DNA of 64,000 bases from Clavibacter capsici (GCF_001280205.1 NZ_CP012575.1:62001-126000); one strand, 5' to 3'. Positions 53,985-62,329 are shown, counted from the stretch's first letter. Notes: generated from the sequence alone by a model not told the origin. Translations and numbers: made by a program.

Positions 53985-55175
53985 TCAGGAGTCGCCGGGT
54001 TCATCCACGTCGTTTTGTCGGCGGATGAAGGCGTCCATGTTCGGGACGGTGAAGCTGACGTATCCGCGTCGTTCGGGGTAGATGATGCCCTTCTCGATCA
54101 GGGACTGACGCACGGGGCTTAGGGACGCGGCGGGCTTGGCCAGGGCAGCGGCGATGGCGGACGTGCTGGCCGTGCTCCCGCCGAGCTCGGCGATCTGGCG
54201 GAGGTACTCGCGTTCGAGGGGTGTTGTGCGGTCCCATCGGGCGGGGAAGAAGCCTTGGTCGAGGTCGGCGTTGCCTTCCTCGATGCCGGCGATAGCGACT
54301 TGTGCGTCGATGTTGCGGTCTGGGGCGAGTTCCCATACGGCCTTGCCGTAGGTCTGGAGGAAGAACGGGTAGCCATTGGCGGCGCCGAGGATCTGTTGGA
54401 GGGCTTCGGGGGTGAACTTGGCGCCGAACTTCTCGGCGGGCTTGGATAGGGCGATGGCGGCGTCGGCGGGTGGAAGGGCGCCGACTTCTCGGATTGTGAA
54501 CCGTTCGGCGTAAGAGCGGGATTCGGCCAGGGTGCGGCGCAGCGTGGAGAGACCGGCGCCGATGATGTAGAACGGCCAGTCGTTCTGTCCGGCTCGGTGC
54601 TGGACGGCGAGCAGGGCGGTGAGGAGGTCAGGGTCGAGGTCTTGCATCTCGTCGATGAAGATCGCGAACGCGCTGTTGTTCTTCCGTAGCGGCAGGGCGA
54701 GGTCGGAGACGAGTTCTTCGAGGTCGACCTCAATGAGGCCGGAGTTGGCTCGGTGAGGTGAGGGCTCGACACCGAGGGAGATGCCGCTGCCGGCGATGGT
54801 GGCTGAGAACGAGGTCACGCTCGACAGGGCTGTCTTCACCTCCTCGGCAGCGTGGCGGAAGCGCATCATCTTCCGTCCCGCCATCGCGATGCCCCTGGCG
54901 AGGGACTGCCTGGCGATCAGCTTCCCGGCCTCTCCCGGCCGGGCTTCCAGCTGGACGGTCACCCATCCGGCGCTCTCTACGATGTGCTGGAGCCTCAGCA
55001 GGAGGACGGTCTTGCCCACGCCGCGCAGCCCGTAGAGGATCAGTCCGCCGTCGTTGCGGCGGACGCGGCTGTGGGCGACCATCAGGTCGACGAGGTCGAT
55101 CTCAGCCTGCCTGCCAACGAGCTCCGGCGGGGTGATGCCGGCACCGGGCCGGAACGGGTTGATCAGTGGGTCCAC
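53985..55175 (-). CDS. AAA+ ATPase with C-terminal winged helix
   Basis: 396 residues starting at GTG 55175. Walker A is GLRGVGKTVLLLRL (about residues 49-62), Walker B FAIFIDEMQDLDP (about 173-185), with a sensor-like FYIIGAGLSTLRRT and a lid segment. Residues 310-390 form a winged helix (LEREYLRQIAELGGSTASTS, KGIIYPERRGYVSFTVPNMD). The layout resembles STAND/Orc-like ATPases frequently found on mobile elements. It probably binds DNA and works with the helical protein encoded next to it. Function not known. Confidence 0.75.
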   Translation of the reverse strand: MDPLINPFRPGAGITPPELVGRQAEIDLVDLMVAHSRVRRNDGGLILYGLRGVGKTVLLLRLQHIVESAGWVTVQLEARPGEAGKLIARQSLARGIAMAGRKMMRFRHAAEEVKTALSSVTSFSATIAGSGISLGVEPSPHRANSGLIEVDLEELVSDLALPLRKNNSAFAIFIDEMQDLDPDLLTALLAVQHRAGQNDWPFYIIGAGLSTLRRTLAESRSYAERFTIREVGALPPADAAIALSKPAEKFGAKFTPEALQQILGAANGYPFFLQTYGKAVWELAPDRNIDAQVAIAGIEEGNADLDQGFFPARWDRTTPLEREYLRQIAELGGSTASTSAIAAALAKPAASLSPVRQSLIEKGIIYPERRGYVSFTVPNMDAFIRRQNDVDEPGDS

Positions 55176-55260
55176 GCCAAGACTCTAGGGGAATCTAGTT
55201 GTATATGTCAGATTGACTAGATAGGCGTATAGATCTGCCGAATCGGTGACGCAGGCAGGG

Positions 55261-56010
55261 CTAGGCGGGTGCGAGTTCGTCGAGTCGGTTCTTGTGGATC
55301 TTCTGTCCGAGGAAGGAGCGGACGCGGGGCCAGCGTCCGTCGATCGGCTCGAGCTTCGCGGAGTCGCTCGTGTCGCAGGGCTCGCCCGGGGGTGCACTGC
55401 AGCCGAGGCAGGCGTGCTCCGTCACCGCTCGTGCATACAGCGCGCCGATGCTGGCCTTCTCGTCGGTGGTCAGGTGTCGCCAGCATGCGGGACCCGGTGC
55501 GTCCTGGGGCAGCGTGACGACGTGCACCTGGCAGTCGTTGCCTCGGCCGCAGAGGACCTGGGCGACCGCGTCGAGCTTGGCTCGAACGGCGGCTTCGGTG
55601 GCGCGGTTCTCGTCTAGCTGCTGCGCGTAGGGCCTACCCTCCCGGTTGCCGCCGGCCCTGACCTGCTCGATAAGGTCGCGCGGGGTCAGCTCGTCGGTCC
55701 AGCGCTTTCCACGTGGGGTGAGCTCGGGCACGAGCCAGTTGGCGGTGAGGATCTCCTCCGCGAAGCTCACCTCCAGGGCGATCTGCTCGAGGTGCTCCCG
55801 GAGTTGGAGGAGGTCGTGTATCGCGTATGGGCGTCGTAGTCGGTAGGCCGGGAAGAACTCACTCGACGCAGCTTCCAGCTGGTCGAGGGCGGCGTCCGTC
55901 GCGTCGGCGGCCGCCTGGAAGCGCGCGCTCAGCTCGTGCTGCGGAGCGGCTCCCCTCGTAGTCCGGTCTCCGGCGGATGTGGTCTTCTTTCGTCGACTGG
56001 CTCGGCCCAT
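55261..56010 (-). CDS. Uncharacterised protein with CxxC...C zinc-type motif
   Basis: 249 residues from ATG 56010. A basic start (MGRASRRKKTTSAGDRTTRG), a long helical body, then a zinc-type element ACLGCSAPPGEPCDT near residue 205, of the kind seen in many small actinobacterial and phage proteins. The end KIHKNRLDELAPA is basic. No activity can be assigned. It precedes the AAA ATPase by about 85 bases on the same strand. Confidence 0.6.
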   Translation of the reverse strand: MGRASRRKKTTSAGDRTTRGAAPQHELSARFQAAADATDAALDQLEAASSEFFPAYRLRRPYAIHDLLQLREHLEQIALEVSFAEEILTANWLVPELTPRGKRWTDELTPRDLIEQVRAGGNREGRPYAQQLDENRATEAAVRAKLDAVAQVLCGRGNDCQVHVVTLPQDAPGPACWRHLTTDEKASIGALYARAVTEHACLGCSAPPGEPCDTSDSAKLEPIDGRWPRVRSFLGQKIHKNRLDELAPA

Positions 56011-56138
56011 GCAGCGAGGGTGCCGAACGCGTCGTGGTCGCGCGGGTGACGATCAACAGGGGCCCGGAGGGGCTGGAGCTGTGCCCAGCAGTACAGTGCT
56101 CTCTTCGGGTTGCGCCTGGAGTCTGGTGAGGGAGAGCG

Positions 56139-56414
56139 ATGTCGCTCTTGCTGCACGTGTACGTCTACCGCGAGGGTCGCTATTGGATCGTCGTCATCCC
56201 CGCGCTGGGCGCGGTCACGCAAGCGCGATCGACAGACGAGATCCGCGTCATGGCCCGGGATTGCGCGGCACTCCTCCTCGACATCCCGCTCGAGCGGGTT
56301 CGGATCGGTGCCGTGCGCCGGCTGTCCCGCGTCCAGGTACAGGCTCTGCCCCGACGGGAGCCCCTGGCGCAGATCGGTCCTGGTGGCAGGCGAGGATGGG
56401 GCAGGGGGTGGTGA
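56139..56414 (+). CDS. HicB-like antitoxin
   Basis: 91 residues from ATG 56139. The first 55 residues, LLHVYVYREGRYWIVVIPAL and VTQARSTDEIRVMARDCAAL then LLDIPLERVRIG, follow the HicB fold (beta strand pair, Asp/Arg-containing helix). No HicA-type double-stranded-RNA-binding toxin is adjacent; the next gene overlaps closely and is of unknown family, so it may be the functional partner. The arginine/glycine tail has no counterpart in HicB. Confidence 0.6.
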   Translation: MSLLLHVYVYREGRYWIVVIPALGAVTQARSTDEIRVMARDCAALLLDIPLERVRIGAVRRLSRVQVQALPRREPLAQIGPGGRRGWGRGW

Positions 56415-56418
56415 GCGC

Positions 56419-56913
56419 ATGGTGTTCCAGGGTGAGGTGCTGCCGGTGACGGAGATGATCCGTCTCGCCGAGGAGGGACCTGACGCGCCGGTGAACTCGG
56501 CGGGCGTGCTCCACACAGCCGCGGGCAACGCCCTGGACGCGGCCGAGCTCGTCTCAGATGGCCAGCCGCCGACGGCTGGGTGGCGCTTCGGCGTGCTGCA
56601 GACCCTCGACGACTACACGTCGACGTGCCGTCGTGGCGGTGCCGAGTTGGGGTCGGGCGTGTTCACGGATCCGCCGGCGCCGACAGGATCCGTCGAGCTC
56701 GACGCGGCGTTCGCGGCGCTGGCGGAGTACCTCGCTGAGCGGGACGGGTGGACTCCCCCGGCCTGGACTTCCGATGCGTGGCGTTCCGTGGCGCCGGCTG
56801 TGTGGTGGGCGTCGACGCCGAGCATCCACCGCGAGATCGCGCTCGAGGAGAGCCCGCGTCCGTTCCGTAAGCGTGGCATCTGGATCACGCTGAGCGGCCT
56901 CGCGCGGGCGTGA
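56419..56913 (+). CDS. Unknown protein paired with the HicB-like gene
   Basis: 164 residues from ATG 56419, four bases after the HicB-like stop. Protein-like throughout: VLPVTEMIRLAEEGPDAPVN, GWRFGVLQTLDDYTSTCRRG, LDAAFAALAEYLAERDGWTP, SIHREIALEESPRPFRKRGI. The spacing implies translational coupling, and the last segment (ALEESPRPFRKRGIWITLSG) is of a kind seen in HTH/nucleotidyltransferase-linked partners. No family assigned. Confidence 0.6.
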   Translation: MVFQGEVLPVTEMIRLAEEGPDAPVNSAGVLHTAAGNALDAAELVSDGQPPTAGWRFGVLQTLDDYTSTCRRGGAELGSGVFTDPPAPTGSVELDAAFAALAEYLAERDGWTPPAWTSDAWRSVAPAVWWASTPSIHREIALEESPRPFRKRGIWITLSGLARA

Positions 56914-56964
56914 GCTCAGCCTCTACCACCGCCCGTTGTCGGGCTCCTCGGTTACGATTTCGAG

Positions 56965-57408
56965 ATGGTCCGAAATAGGCGCGAGGGTTCCGACTCCCGG
57001 TGCTGTCAGCCGAGCCCTGCTGGGTACGTCTGGCGCGACTATCGCGACAACGCCCATGCGTCGGTGGTGGCGTTTGAGGCCTGGTTCAGCACGCTCACTC
57101 CATGGGCACGAGCCCACGAAGAGGGCGTGCTCGAGGACCTCATGGAGGCGGCTGCGCGGGGCGAGCTCAAAGACTCCGGGGACGCGACGACTCCGATCAA
57201 GCCCATCGCCTTAGATCCGGAGATCTTCGAGCTCCGCCACAAGGCCCTGAGCAAGGCGCTGCGGTTCTACCACGGAGAGCCGGCACACATGAGCACGATC
57301 CTCGTGCACCTGCATGCCCACATCAAGACAACTGCCGCCGCTCAGCAGGCCGAGATCGAGTTCGCTGCGGATCGCTTCGACGCGGGCCGTCGCTCGTCTT
57401 GGGTGTAG
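56965..57408 (+). CDS. higB: HigB-like mRNA-interferase toxin of a TAC system
   Basis: 147 residues from ATG 56965; an N-terminal extension of about 30 residues precedes the domain. The core fits the RelE/HigB (Gp49-like) fold: IKPIALDPEIFELRHKAL, SKALRFYHGEPAHMSTILVH, LHAHIKTTAAAQQAEIEFAA. The spacing matches the M. tuberculosis HigB1 core (ILELR...FRVLFFR...K..K). Such toxins cleave mRNA on the ribosome. The toxin is encoded first, then an XRE antitoxin and a SecB-like chaperone, the order of tripartite TAC systems. Confidence 0.75.
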   Translation: MVRNRREGSDSRCCQPSPAGYVWRDYRDNAHASVVAFEAWFSTLTPWARAHEEGVLEDLMEAAARGELKDSGDATTPIKPIALDPEIFELRHKALSKALRFYHGEPAHMSTILVHLHAHIKTTAAAQQAEIEFAADRFDAGRRSSWV

Positions 57409-57419
57409 AACTCGATTAC

Positions 57420-57435
57420 ACAACTTGGAGGTTGT
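57420..57435. promoter_or_regulatory. Candidate operator before higA
   Basis: ACAACTTGGAGGTTGT is a palindrome with one mismatch, 18 bases before the higA ATG and within the higB-higA gap. It overlaps the ribosome-binding area (TTGGAGG), so binding of HigA would block an internal start. Function inferred from position only. Confidence 0.4.
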
Positions 57436-57453
57436 GGCCGTAGGCTCCATCTC

Positions 57454-57891
57454 ATGTCCCTGCTCCAGACGATGACGTCGCCTCTCGCTCTTCGCAAGGC
57501 CAAGGCCCGCGCCAAGTTGCTCGCACGTGAAGATCGCCTCCTCAAGGCTGACCTCGTGCGCATGCGCCAGGAAGCCGGCCTCACGCAAGCGATGGTCGGC
57601 GAGCTCATGGGCACGAGCCAGCAGGCGGTCAACAAGATCGAGCGCTACGACTCCGACCCCAAGCTCTCGACCCTCCGCCGCTACGCCAATGCAGTCGGCG
57701 CACTGGTGGAGCACCGTGCTACCCCGGACGTCGGCCAGTCCCTCAGCGCCGCCTCTGCCACCCGCTGGGAGAACCTGTCCGGCGTCACTTCCGCGACCTT
57801 TGCCACCGAGCTGGTGGTCCGCTCGGTGACTATGGCGGGCTGGATGGGCTCCAAGTCCGCCCACCTTCGCGTCCCGACGCGCGCAGCCTGA
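57454..57891 (+). CDS. higA: HigA-like XRE antitoxin with long C-terminal tail
   Basis: 145 residues from ATG 57454. HTH: DLVRMRQEAGLTQAMVGELM then GTSQQAVNKIERYDSDPKLS, about residues 29-70. The last 60 residues (SLSAASATRWENLSGVTSAT ... VTMAGWMGSKSAHLRVPTRA) are hydrophobic and contain tryptophans; in TAC systems this position holds the chaperone-addiction sequence that binds the SecB-like chaperone. It neutralises HigB and represses the operon. Confidence 0.75.
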   Translation: MSLLQTMTSPLALRKAKARAKLLAREDRLLKADLVRMRQEAGLTQAMVGELMGTSQQAVNKIERYDSDPKLSTLRRYANAVGALVEHRATPDVGQSLSAASATRWENLSGVTSATFATELVVRSVTMAGWMGSKSAHLRVPTRAA

Positions 57892-57898
57892 CACCGCC

Positions 57899-58345
57899 AT
57901 GGCTGATCTGTCGCCGAAGGACGTAGAGCTCATCCACGCTCTCCTCGCCAGCTCGAAGCTGGAGTCGGTCGAGTGCCACGAGATGTCGGCATACCGAAAC
58001 GATGAACCTCCAGAGCCGGACGCTCCGGAGGAGGGCACCGTCAACATCGCCGCTCAGTACAGGTACGACGACGGTAGCTTCGGGGTACGCCTCATCGCTC
58101 ATGTCACGATCCCGGTCGGCAAGATCACGGTCAGCATGGCCGGCGAGTACTCCATCGCAGACGAGTACTCCCCCTCGACGCGAACCGTCCAGCAGTTCTG
58201 CAACGAAGTGGCCATCATGTCTCTCTTCCCCTACCTCCGAGAAGCGGTCTCGACGGTCTCCGGGCGCGTGTTCGGCAAGCCCCTGTACTTGCCCATGGTC
58301 GACCGCGGCGAGATTACGCTCGACGTCCAGGACGTTCCCGCCTGA
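57899..58345 (+). CDS. SecB-like chaperone of the TAC system
   Basis: 148 residues from ATG 57899, seven bases after higA. The sequence has the SecB-type beta-sheet core (GTVNIAAQYRYDDGSFGVRL, HVTIPVGKITVSMAGEYSI) and the helix FCNEVAIMSLFPYLREAVST, followed by GKPLYLPMVDRGEITLDVQD. This matches SecB-like proteins such as Rv1957, which protect their HigA antitoxin from aggregation and proteolysis. The three genes are adjacent and co-directional. Confidence 0.75.
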   Translation: MADLSPKDVELIHALLASSKLESVECHEMSAYRNDEPPEPDAPEEGTVNIAAQYRYDDGSFGVRLIAHVTIPVGKITVSMAGEYSIADEYSPSTRTVQQFCNEVAIMSLFPYLREAVSTVSGRVFGKPLYLPMVDRGEITLDVQDVPA

Positions 58346-58465
58346 GCCTGCCCTCCGTGCCGTCCGGGCTCGTCGGATCGGCGCTCGGGTCGCAGCATGG
58401 GAAGGCGTCTCTCCCAGGCGCGGGACCTCCACAACCCGTACAATTACAGGTGAGCAGGGGGTCCT

Positions 58466-58675
58466 ATGAGCACCAAGATCACGCAGCGCAGCGCGCCGAC
58501 GGCTGACGTCGAGCAGGGCATGGCGCTTGTCGAGAAGGCGCAGCAGCTCGCCGGTCACTTCCCGGACGCCGAGGCACTCGGTCGTGCCCGTCGCGTCCTC
58601 GAGGGAACGATGACCGAGGACGAGGCGCGCGCGGAGGTCGCGGCGAAGTACGGGTTTTCCGTCCGCCAGCGCTGA
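58466..58675 (+). CDS. VbhA-like Fic antitoxin
   Basis: 69 residues. The C-terminal half LGRARRVLEGTMTEDEARAE then VAAKYGF corresponds to the VbhA-type helix pair that docks on Fic toxins. An inhibitory (S/T)xxxE(G/N) helix is expected; the best fit here is TADVEQG near residue 12, which does not match exactly. It starts at ATG 58466 and lies 25 bases before the fic gene. Confidence 0.7.
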   Translation: MSTKITQRSAPTADVEQGMALVEKAQQLAGHFPDAEALGRARRVLEGTMTEDEARAEVAAKYGFSVRQR

Positions 58676-58700
58676 GCGCCGGCGTCGCCCTGACGATCCC

Positions 58701-59537
58701 ATGAGCGTCGACGACAAGTACACGTACCCGGGCAGCGGCGGCGTCCTCATCAACGCAGCGGGCATCCGCGACCACGCGCAGCTCGACGCGGCCATGAACG
58801 ACGTCGCGTCGTTCGTGCTTGCGAAGATCTACACCGAGCCTGCCCCGGAGCGACTTGACCTCGAGTACCTCCGCGGCATCCACGTGCGCATGTTCGGGGA
58901 TCTCCTCCCGGCGATCGCGGGTCGGATCCGCGACGTCGACGTCCAGGCGACGGGGACCGGGATCCCGTACTGCAGGCCGGACTTCATCGAGGCCAACCTC
59001 GACACACTGTTCCGCAAGCTCGAGCGCGAGGACTACCTCACCGGCCTCGACGCCGACACCTTCACCGAGCGTCTCGCTGACCGCTGGGGCGAGCTCTCGG
59101 CGATCCATCCGTGGCGTGACGGCAACACCCGCAGCCAGTCCATGTTCGTGGCCGTGCTCGCGCAGCGGGCCGGCCGTCCGATCGACTGGGCGAGCATCGA
59201 CGTCGACGAGCTCCGCCACCACCGCCTACAGGCGATCGCCGGCACCGACCGTCCTCTCGCCGCATACCTCCGGGCGCACCTGATCGACTCCGCGCCCACC
59301 AGAGGCCCCGAGGGCTCGCCGCCGCTCGGCGCCGCGCGCGCCGCTGACCGGCGCAACGAGCCGGCCCGCGACTGCGACGAGACGGCCTACAGCCGCCGCG
59401 AGCTCGCCGAGCGCGAGATGCTCCGCGCGGCCGGCATCGACCCCAACGATCGCAGCACGCCGCATCGCGACTTGTCGACGATCGCGCGATCCCCTGAGCC
59501 TCCTCGTGCTCGAGGGGACGAAGGCCGCGAGCGATAG
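58701..59537 (+). CDS. fic: Fic-domain AMP-transferase toxin (VbhT-like)
   Basis: 278 residues from ATG 58701. The Fic motif reads AIHPWRDGNTRSQSMF near residue 140, a variant of HPFxxGNGRxxR in which Phe is Trp, the second Gly is Thr and the final Arg is Ser; the catalytic histidine is kept. DLEYLRGIHVRMFGDLLPAI and FIEANLDTLFRKLEREDYLT are usual for the domain. The last 60 residues are charged and basic-rich. Fic proteins attach AMP to target hydroxyls; VbhT-type members hit DNA gyrase, but the target here is unknown. Confidence 0.8.
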   Translation: MSVDDKYTYPGSGGVLINAAGIRDHAQLDAAMNDVASFVLAKIYTEPAPERLDLEYLRGIHVRMFGDLLPAIAGRIRDVDVQATGTGIPYCRPDFIEANLDTLFRKLEREDYLTGLDADTFTERLADRWGELSAIHPWRDGNTRSQSMFVAVLAQRAGRPIDWASIDVDELRHHRLQAIAGTDRPLAAYLRAHLIDSAPTRGPEGSPPLGAARAADRRNEPARDCDETAYSRRELAEREMLRAAGIDPNDRSTPHRDLSTIARSPEPPRARGDEGRER

Positions 59538-59633
59538 CAGGCAGGCCGCAGGTCGACGCGCACTGGCTGGAGCGTCCTGGCCATGTCCCGCGCCCTGCTG
59601 GGTGTGCCAGTGAGCCAGCACACCCACCAGGGC

Positions 59634-60023
59634 CTACGTCCCTGGGACCGCGAGGACGAGGCCTATCTCCGCGAAGACGACGTGCGCGTCGGTAGGCACC
59701 GTGGTCACGAACCAGGGCTCCCCGACTACCTCACCGCGGCGTAGCTCCCATCGGTTCCCGAAGCCGCGCTTGACGTCAGTGGGCTCCTCGCCGCGGAGGC
59801 CGACGAGCGCCTCCATGTGCAGCGTGGCGTCGGCGTTGGGCCACGCGCGTCCGGTGGTGGGGAGTGTGAGCGTGAAGGCGAGGACGTCGGCCGCGTCGGG
59901 ATCGAGATCCCGAGCGCGCACGACCGTGACCTTGTCGACGGCGACCCAGGTGATGGGTCCGCGGCCGATCTCCACGCTGAAGTCGTGGCCGGTGAGGTCC
60001 CTGCAGGGGCGTGGATACGTCAT
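59634..60023 (-). CDS. Uncharacterised small protein
   Basis: 129 residues from ATG 60023, which overlaps the stop of the upstream gene (ATGA), so the two are co-translated. Reads CRDLTGHDFSVEIGRGPITW, ADVLAFTLTLPTTGRAWPNA, TTVPTDAHVVFAEIGLVLAV. A beta-rich single domain; no family recognised. Its neighbour is a member of a small family with a second copy at the window edge. Confidence 0.55.
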   Translation of the reverse strand: MTYPRPCRDLTGHDFSVEIGRGPITWVAVDKVTVVRARDLDPDAADVLAFTLTLPTTGRAWPNADATLHMEALVGLRGEEPTDVKRGFGNRWELRRGEVVGEPWFVTTVPTDAHVVFAEIGLVLAVPGT

Positions 60024-60322
60024 CAGCGCAGTGTCCGTCGGAGGCCCTCGGACAGCTGCTTGGTGACCTCTCCGAGCACGCCGGCGCCGAACATCTGCGC
60101 CGACCAGAACGCCCGCTCGTCGCCGTCGTACGGGCAGATGTAGACCAGGACGGTGTCCGGGCCGTCGAACTTGACGACCTCGAGGAGTGCGCGCTGCTGC
60201 AGAGGGCCGGCAGGCGATACCTGCTCGGAGGCGCGGACAGTAAGAAGTTGCCCGTCGTAGGTGACTGTCAGAGGGTCTTTTCGAATGCGGTTGACAAGGT
60301 CGTCCGTGAGTATGTATTCCAT
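60023..60322 (-). CDS. Small protein, paralogue of the gene at 63722
   Basis: 99 residues from ATG 60322. The line LVNRIRKDPLTVTYDGQLLT, VRASEQVSPAGPLQQRALLE, VLVYICPYDGDERAFWSAQM, FGAGVLGEVTKQLSEGLRRT matches the partial gene at 63722-64000 across its length. A beta-strand-rich core with a conserved F.(S/T)A.MF..G(V/L)LG motif. Function unknown. Confidence 0.6.
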   Translation of the reverse strand: MEYILTDDLVNRIRKDPLTVTYDGQLLTVRASEQVSPAGPLQQRALLEVVKFDGPDTVLVYICPYDGDERAFWSAQMFGAGVLGEVTKQLSEGLRRTLR

Positions 60323-60438
60323 ACCTGCACGATATGCAATGCGGGTCGGGCCGGGAATCCCTCAAACGAGGGTGTTCACTTCGGGGTGGATTCGTCGGGT
60401 GGGCTGTCTCAGGTGTGCGTGGGTGATGCTCGGGTGGA

Positions 60439-60531
60439 GCCGCGATGCGGCGCTGTTGGTCTGATCTGTGCCGCTGCGCGGCGCTGTCTGTCTCATCTGA
60501 GCCGCTGCGCGGCGCCCCTCTCTGGGCCCTA
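60439..60531. repeat. Three 31-bp direct repeats with GCCGC-N3-GCGGC palindromes
   Basis: Units begin at 60439, 60470 and 60501. Each opens with the palindrome GCCGCnnnGCGGC and units 1 and 2 share most of the remaining 18 bases (GCTGT..GTCT.ATCTG). The exact 31-base step is about three helical turns. They sit 250-340 bases before the parB start, where a centromere (parS) or autoregulatory operator is expected. Confidence 0.8.
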
Positions 60532-60778
60532 CGGGCCCGTTTTTTGGCCGTGAAGCCTTCGGCGGCTCGGTCGCTGCGCTCCCTCGTAGCCACCTGCGGG
60601 CTCCGCGCAAGCGGCTGCGCCGCCGGCTCCTCCGAGATTTTCGGGACGCGGTCCCAAGCTCCCTTATTTCGCCCCGAAATTCTCTCCCCCGCCGCCCTAC
60701 GGGTTGCACTACGCCCTCCGGTCGCTAAGGCGTAAAAACGCCTTCACGGCAAAAAAACGAGTGGAAGAGAGAACACAC
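60532..60778. promoter_or_regulatory. Region between repeats and parB
   Basis: High-G+C at first, then turning A-rich (AAAAACG, AAAAAAACGA) just before the start. The A-rich tract from 60734 to 60760 is unusual for this DNA. No clear promoter hexamers are identified. Confidence 0.4.
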
Positions 60779-62329
60779 GTGACGATTACCGAGAACACCA
60801 CCAGCCCCGTCGGGGTCATCGAGTACCTGGACCCGAATGCGCTCATCATCGAGGAGAACGTGCGTCCCAGCGCGGACCTCGACCGTGAGTTCGTGCAGAG
60901 CATCAAGGCGAACGGCGTCCTGACGCCGGTCCGTGCTCGCCGAGACGGCGAGGGGCGTGTGCTTGTCCGGGCCGGACAGCGCCGCACCCTCGCCGCGCGG
61001 GAGGTCGGCCTGGCGACGATGCCCGTTCACATCATCGAGGGCGACGAGGCCACCACCGAGCGGATCGTGCAGCAGCTCGTCGAGAACGACCAGCGCCTGG
61101 CGCTCACGGACGCGGAGCGCACGGTCGCGTTCAAGCAGCTGCAGTTCGAGGGGCTGAGCGCCACGGCGATCTCCAAGCGCACCGGCACCGGGGCGAGGAC
61201 CGTCAAGAAGACGCTCGCGGTCGCGAACACGCCCTCCGCGGCCGCGGCGCTCACCGACCACCAGCTGACCCTCGACCAGGCCGCCGCGCTCGTCGAGTTC
61301 GACGAGTACCCGAAGGTCCAGGCTCGCCTCATCGAGACCGTGCGAACGAATCCCGGTCGGTTCGCCCATGAGCTGCGGTTCGCGCAAAACGAGCTGGCCC
61401 GGAAGAAGGCGGTCCAGGCCGTGATCGTGGACCACGAGAGCCGCGGCTACGTGATCGTGGATCCGGAGAAGCCGGAGCACGCCGGGTTCGTGCCCGTTCG
61501 CGACCTGGTGACGGCGGACGGCGGTGACGCGCTCCTGACCGCGGAGAAGATGGACACCCTCGACGGTCTCGGCGTCCGGGTGATCGCGTACCTGCGCGAC
61601 CCTGAGCCGGTGTACTACCTCCGTGACCCCGAGGCCGTCGGCTACCGCCGCGACGAGACCACCGCAACGGCCACGAGCGCGGGCTGCATGTCGGAGGAGC
61701 AGAAGGCCGAGCAGAAGGCCGAACGTCGCAGGGTCATCGCCAACAACAAGGCATGGGACTCCGCTGAGAGCGTGCGGCGCGAGTTCGTGGCCGCGCTCGT
61801 GAAGCGACGGGCGCTCCCGAAGGACGCCGCCAGCGTCATCGCGGCCGGGCTCACCACCCACCGCTACGAGGTCGGCCGCGCCATGCAGGTCGGCAGCGCG
61901 CTCGCGCACGAGTTCCTCGGTGTCGAGTGTGAGCGCGGCTACTACAGCGACTCCCTCGGGCAGTACGCCGCGGCCACGCCCACGAAGGCGCAGCACGTCG
62001 CCCTCGCCGTGGTCCTCGGCGGCATCGAGGCGTCCATGAGCCGCGAGTCGTGGCGGAACCCGGACGCCACGGCGGCCGCCTACCTCCGGCAGCTCGTCAC
62101 ATGGGGGTACAACCTCAGCGTGGTCGAGCAGATCATCACCGACCTGGACGAGAAGCGCCGCGCGGACCGCGACACCGTTAACGCAGCCGACGCGTCCGAG
62201 AAGGACGCCCCCGAGCCCGAGACGGACATGGTGGGGCCCGCATTGGACACGGCGGCCGTCGAGGACCGCCCCGAGCCCCTCGCCGCGGATCCCGCCGACC
62301 CAGAGGTCGACCCGGCCGAGGCCGCGTAG
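60779..62329 (+). CDS. parB: ParB/Spo0J-type plasmid partition protein
   Basis: 516 residues from GTG 60779 (GGAAGAGAG upstream; the frame is open to 60704). Residues 15-110: ParB N-terminal domain with VRPSADLDREFVQSIKANGV, VRAGQRRTLAAREVGLATMP (the GxRR nucleotide-binding box) and VQQLVENDQRLALTDAERTV. Then an HTH (LSATAISKRTGTGARTVKKT). The C-terminal half is a long charged, helical region (AEQKAERRRVIANNKAWDSA) and an acidic tail ending EVDPAEAA. No parA is found in the window, so the ATPase may lie outside it or be dispensable. It resembles partition proteins of actinobacterial plasmids. A decayed copy of its middle lies at 13366-13640. Confidence 0.85.
   Translation: MTITENTTSPVGVIEYLDPNALIIEENVRPSADLDREFVQSIKANGVLTPVRARRDGEGRVLVRAGQRRTLAAREVGLATMPVHIIEGDEATTERIVQQLVENDQRLALTDAERTVAFKQLQFEGLSATAISKRTGTGARTVKKTLAVANTPSAAAALTDHQLTLDQAAALVEFDEYPKVQARLIETVRTNPGRFAHELRFAQNELARKKAVQAVIVDHESRGYVIVDPEKPEHAGFVPVRDLVTADGGDALLTAEKMDTLDGLGVRVIAYLRDPEPVYYLRDPEAVGYRRDETTATATSAGCMSEEQKAEQKAERRRVIANNKAWDSAESVRREFVAALVKRRALPKDAASVIAAGLTTHRYEVGRAMQVGSALAHEFLGVECERGYYSDSLGQYAAATPTKAQHVALAVVLGGIEASMSRESWRNPDATAAAYLRQLVTWGYNLSVVEQIITDLDEKRRADRDTVNAADASEKDAPEPETDMVGPALDTAAVEDRPEPLAADPADPEVDPAEAA

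Noticed and set aside
53985-55175. ParA partition ATPase
   Set aside because: The Walker A (GLRGVGKT) lacks the deviant KGGxxKT signature lysine of ParA and the C-terminal winged helix fits AAA+/Orc-like proteins.
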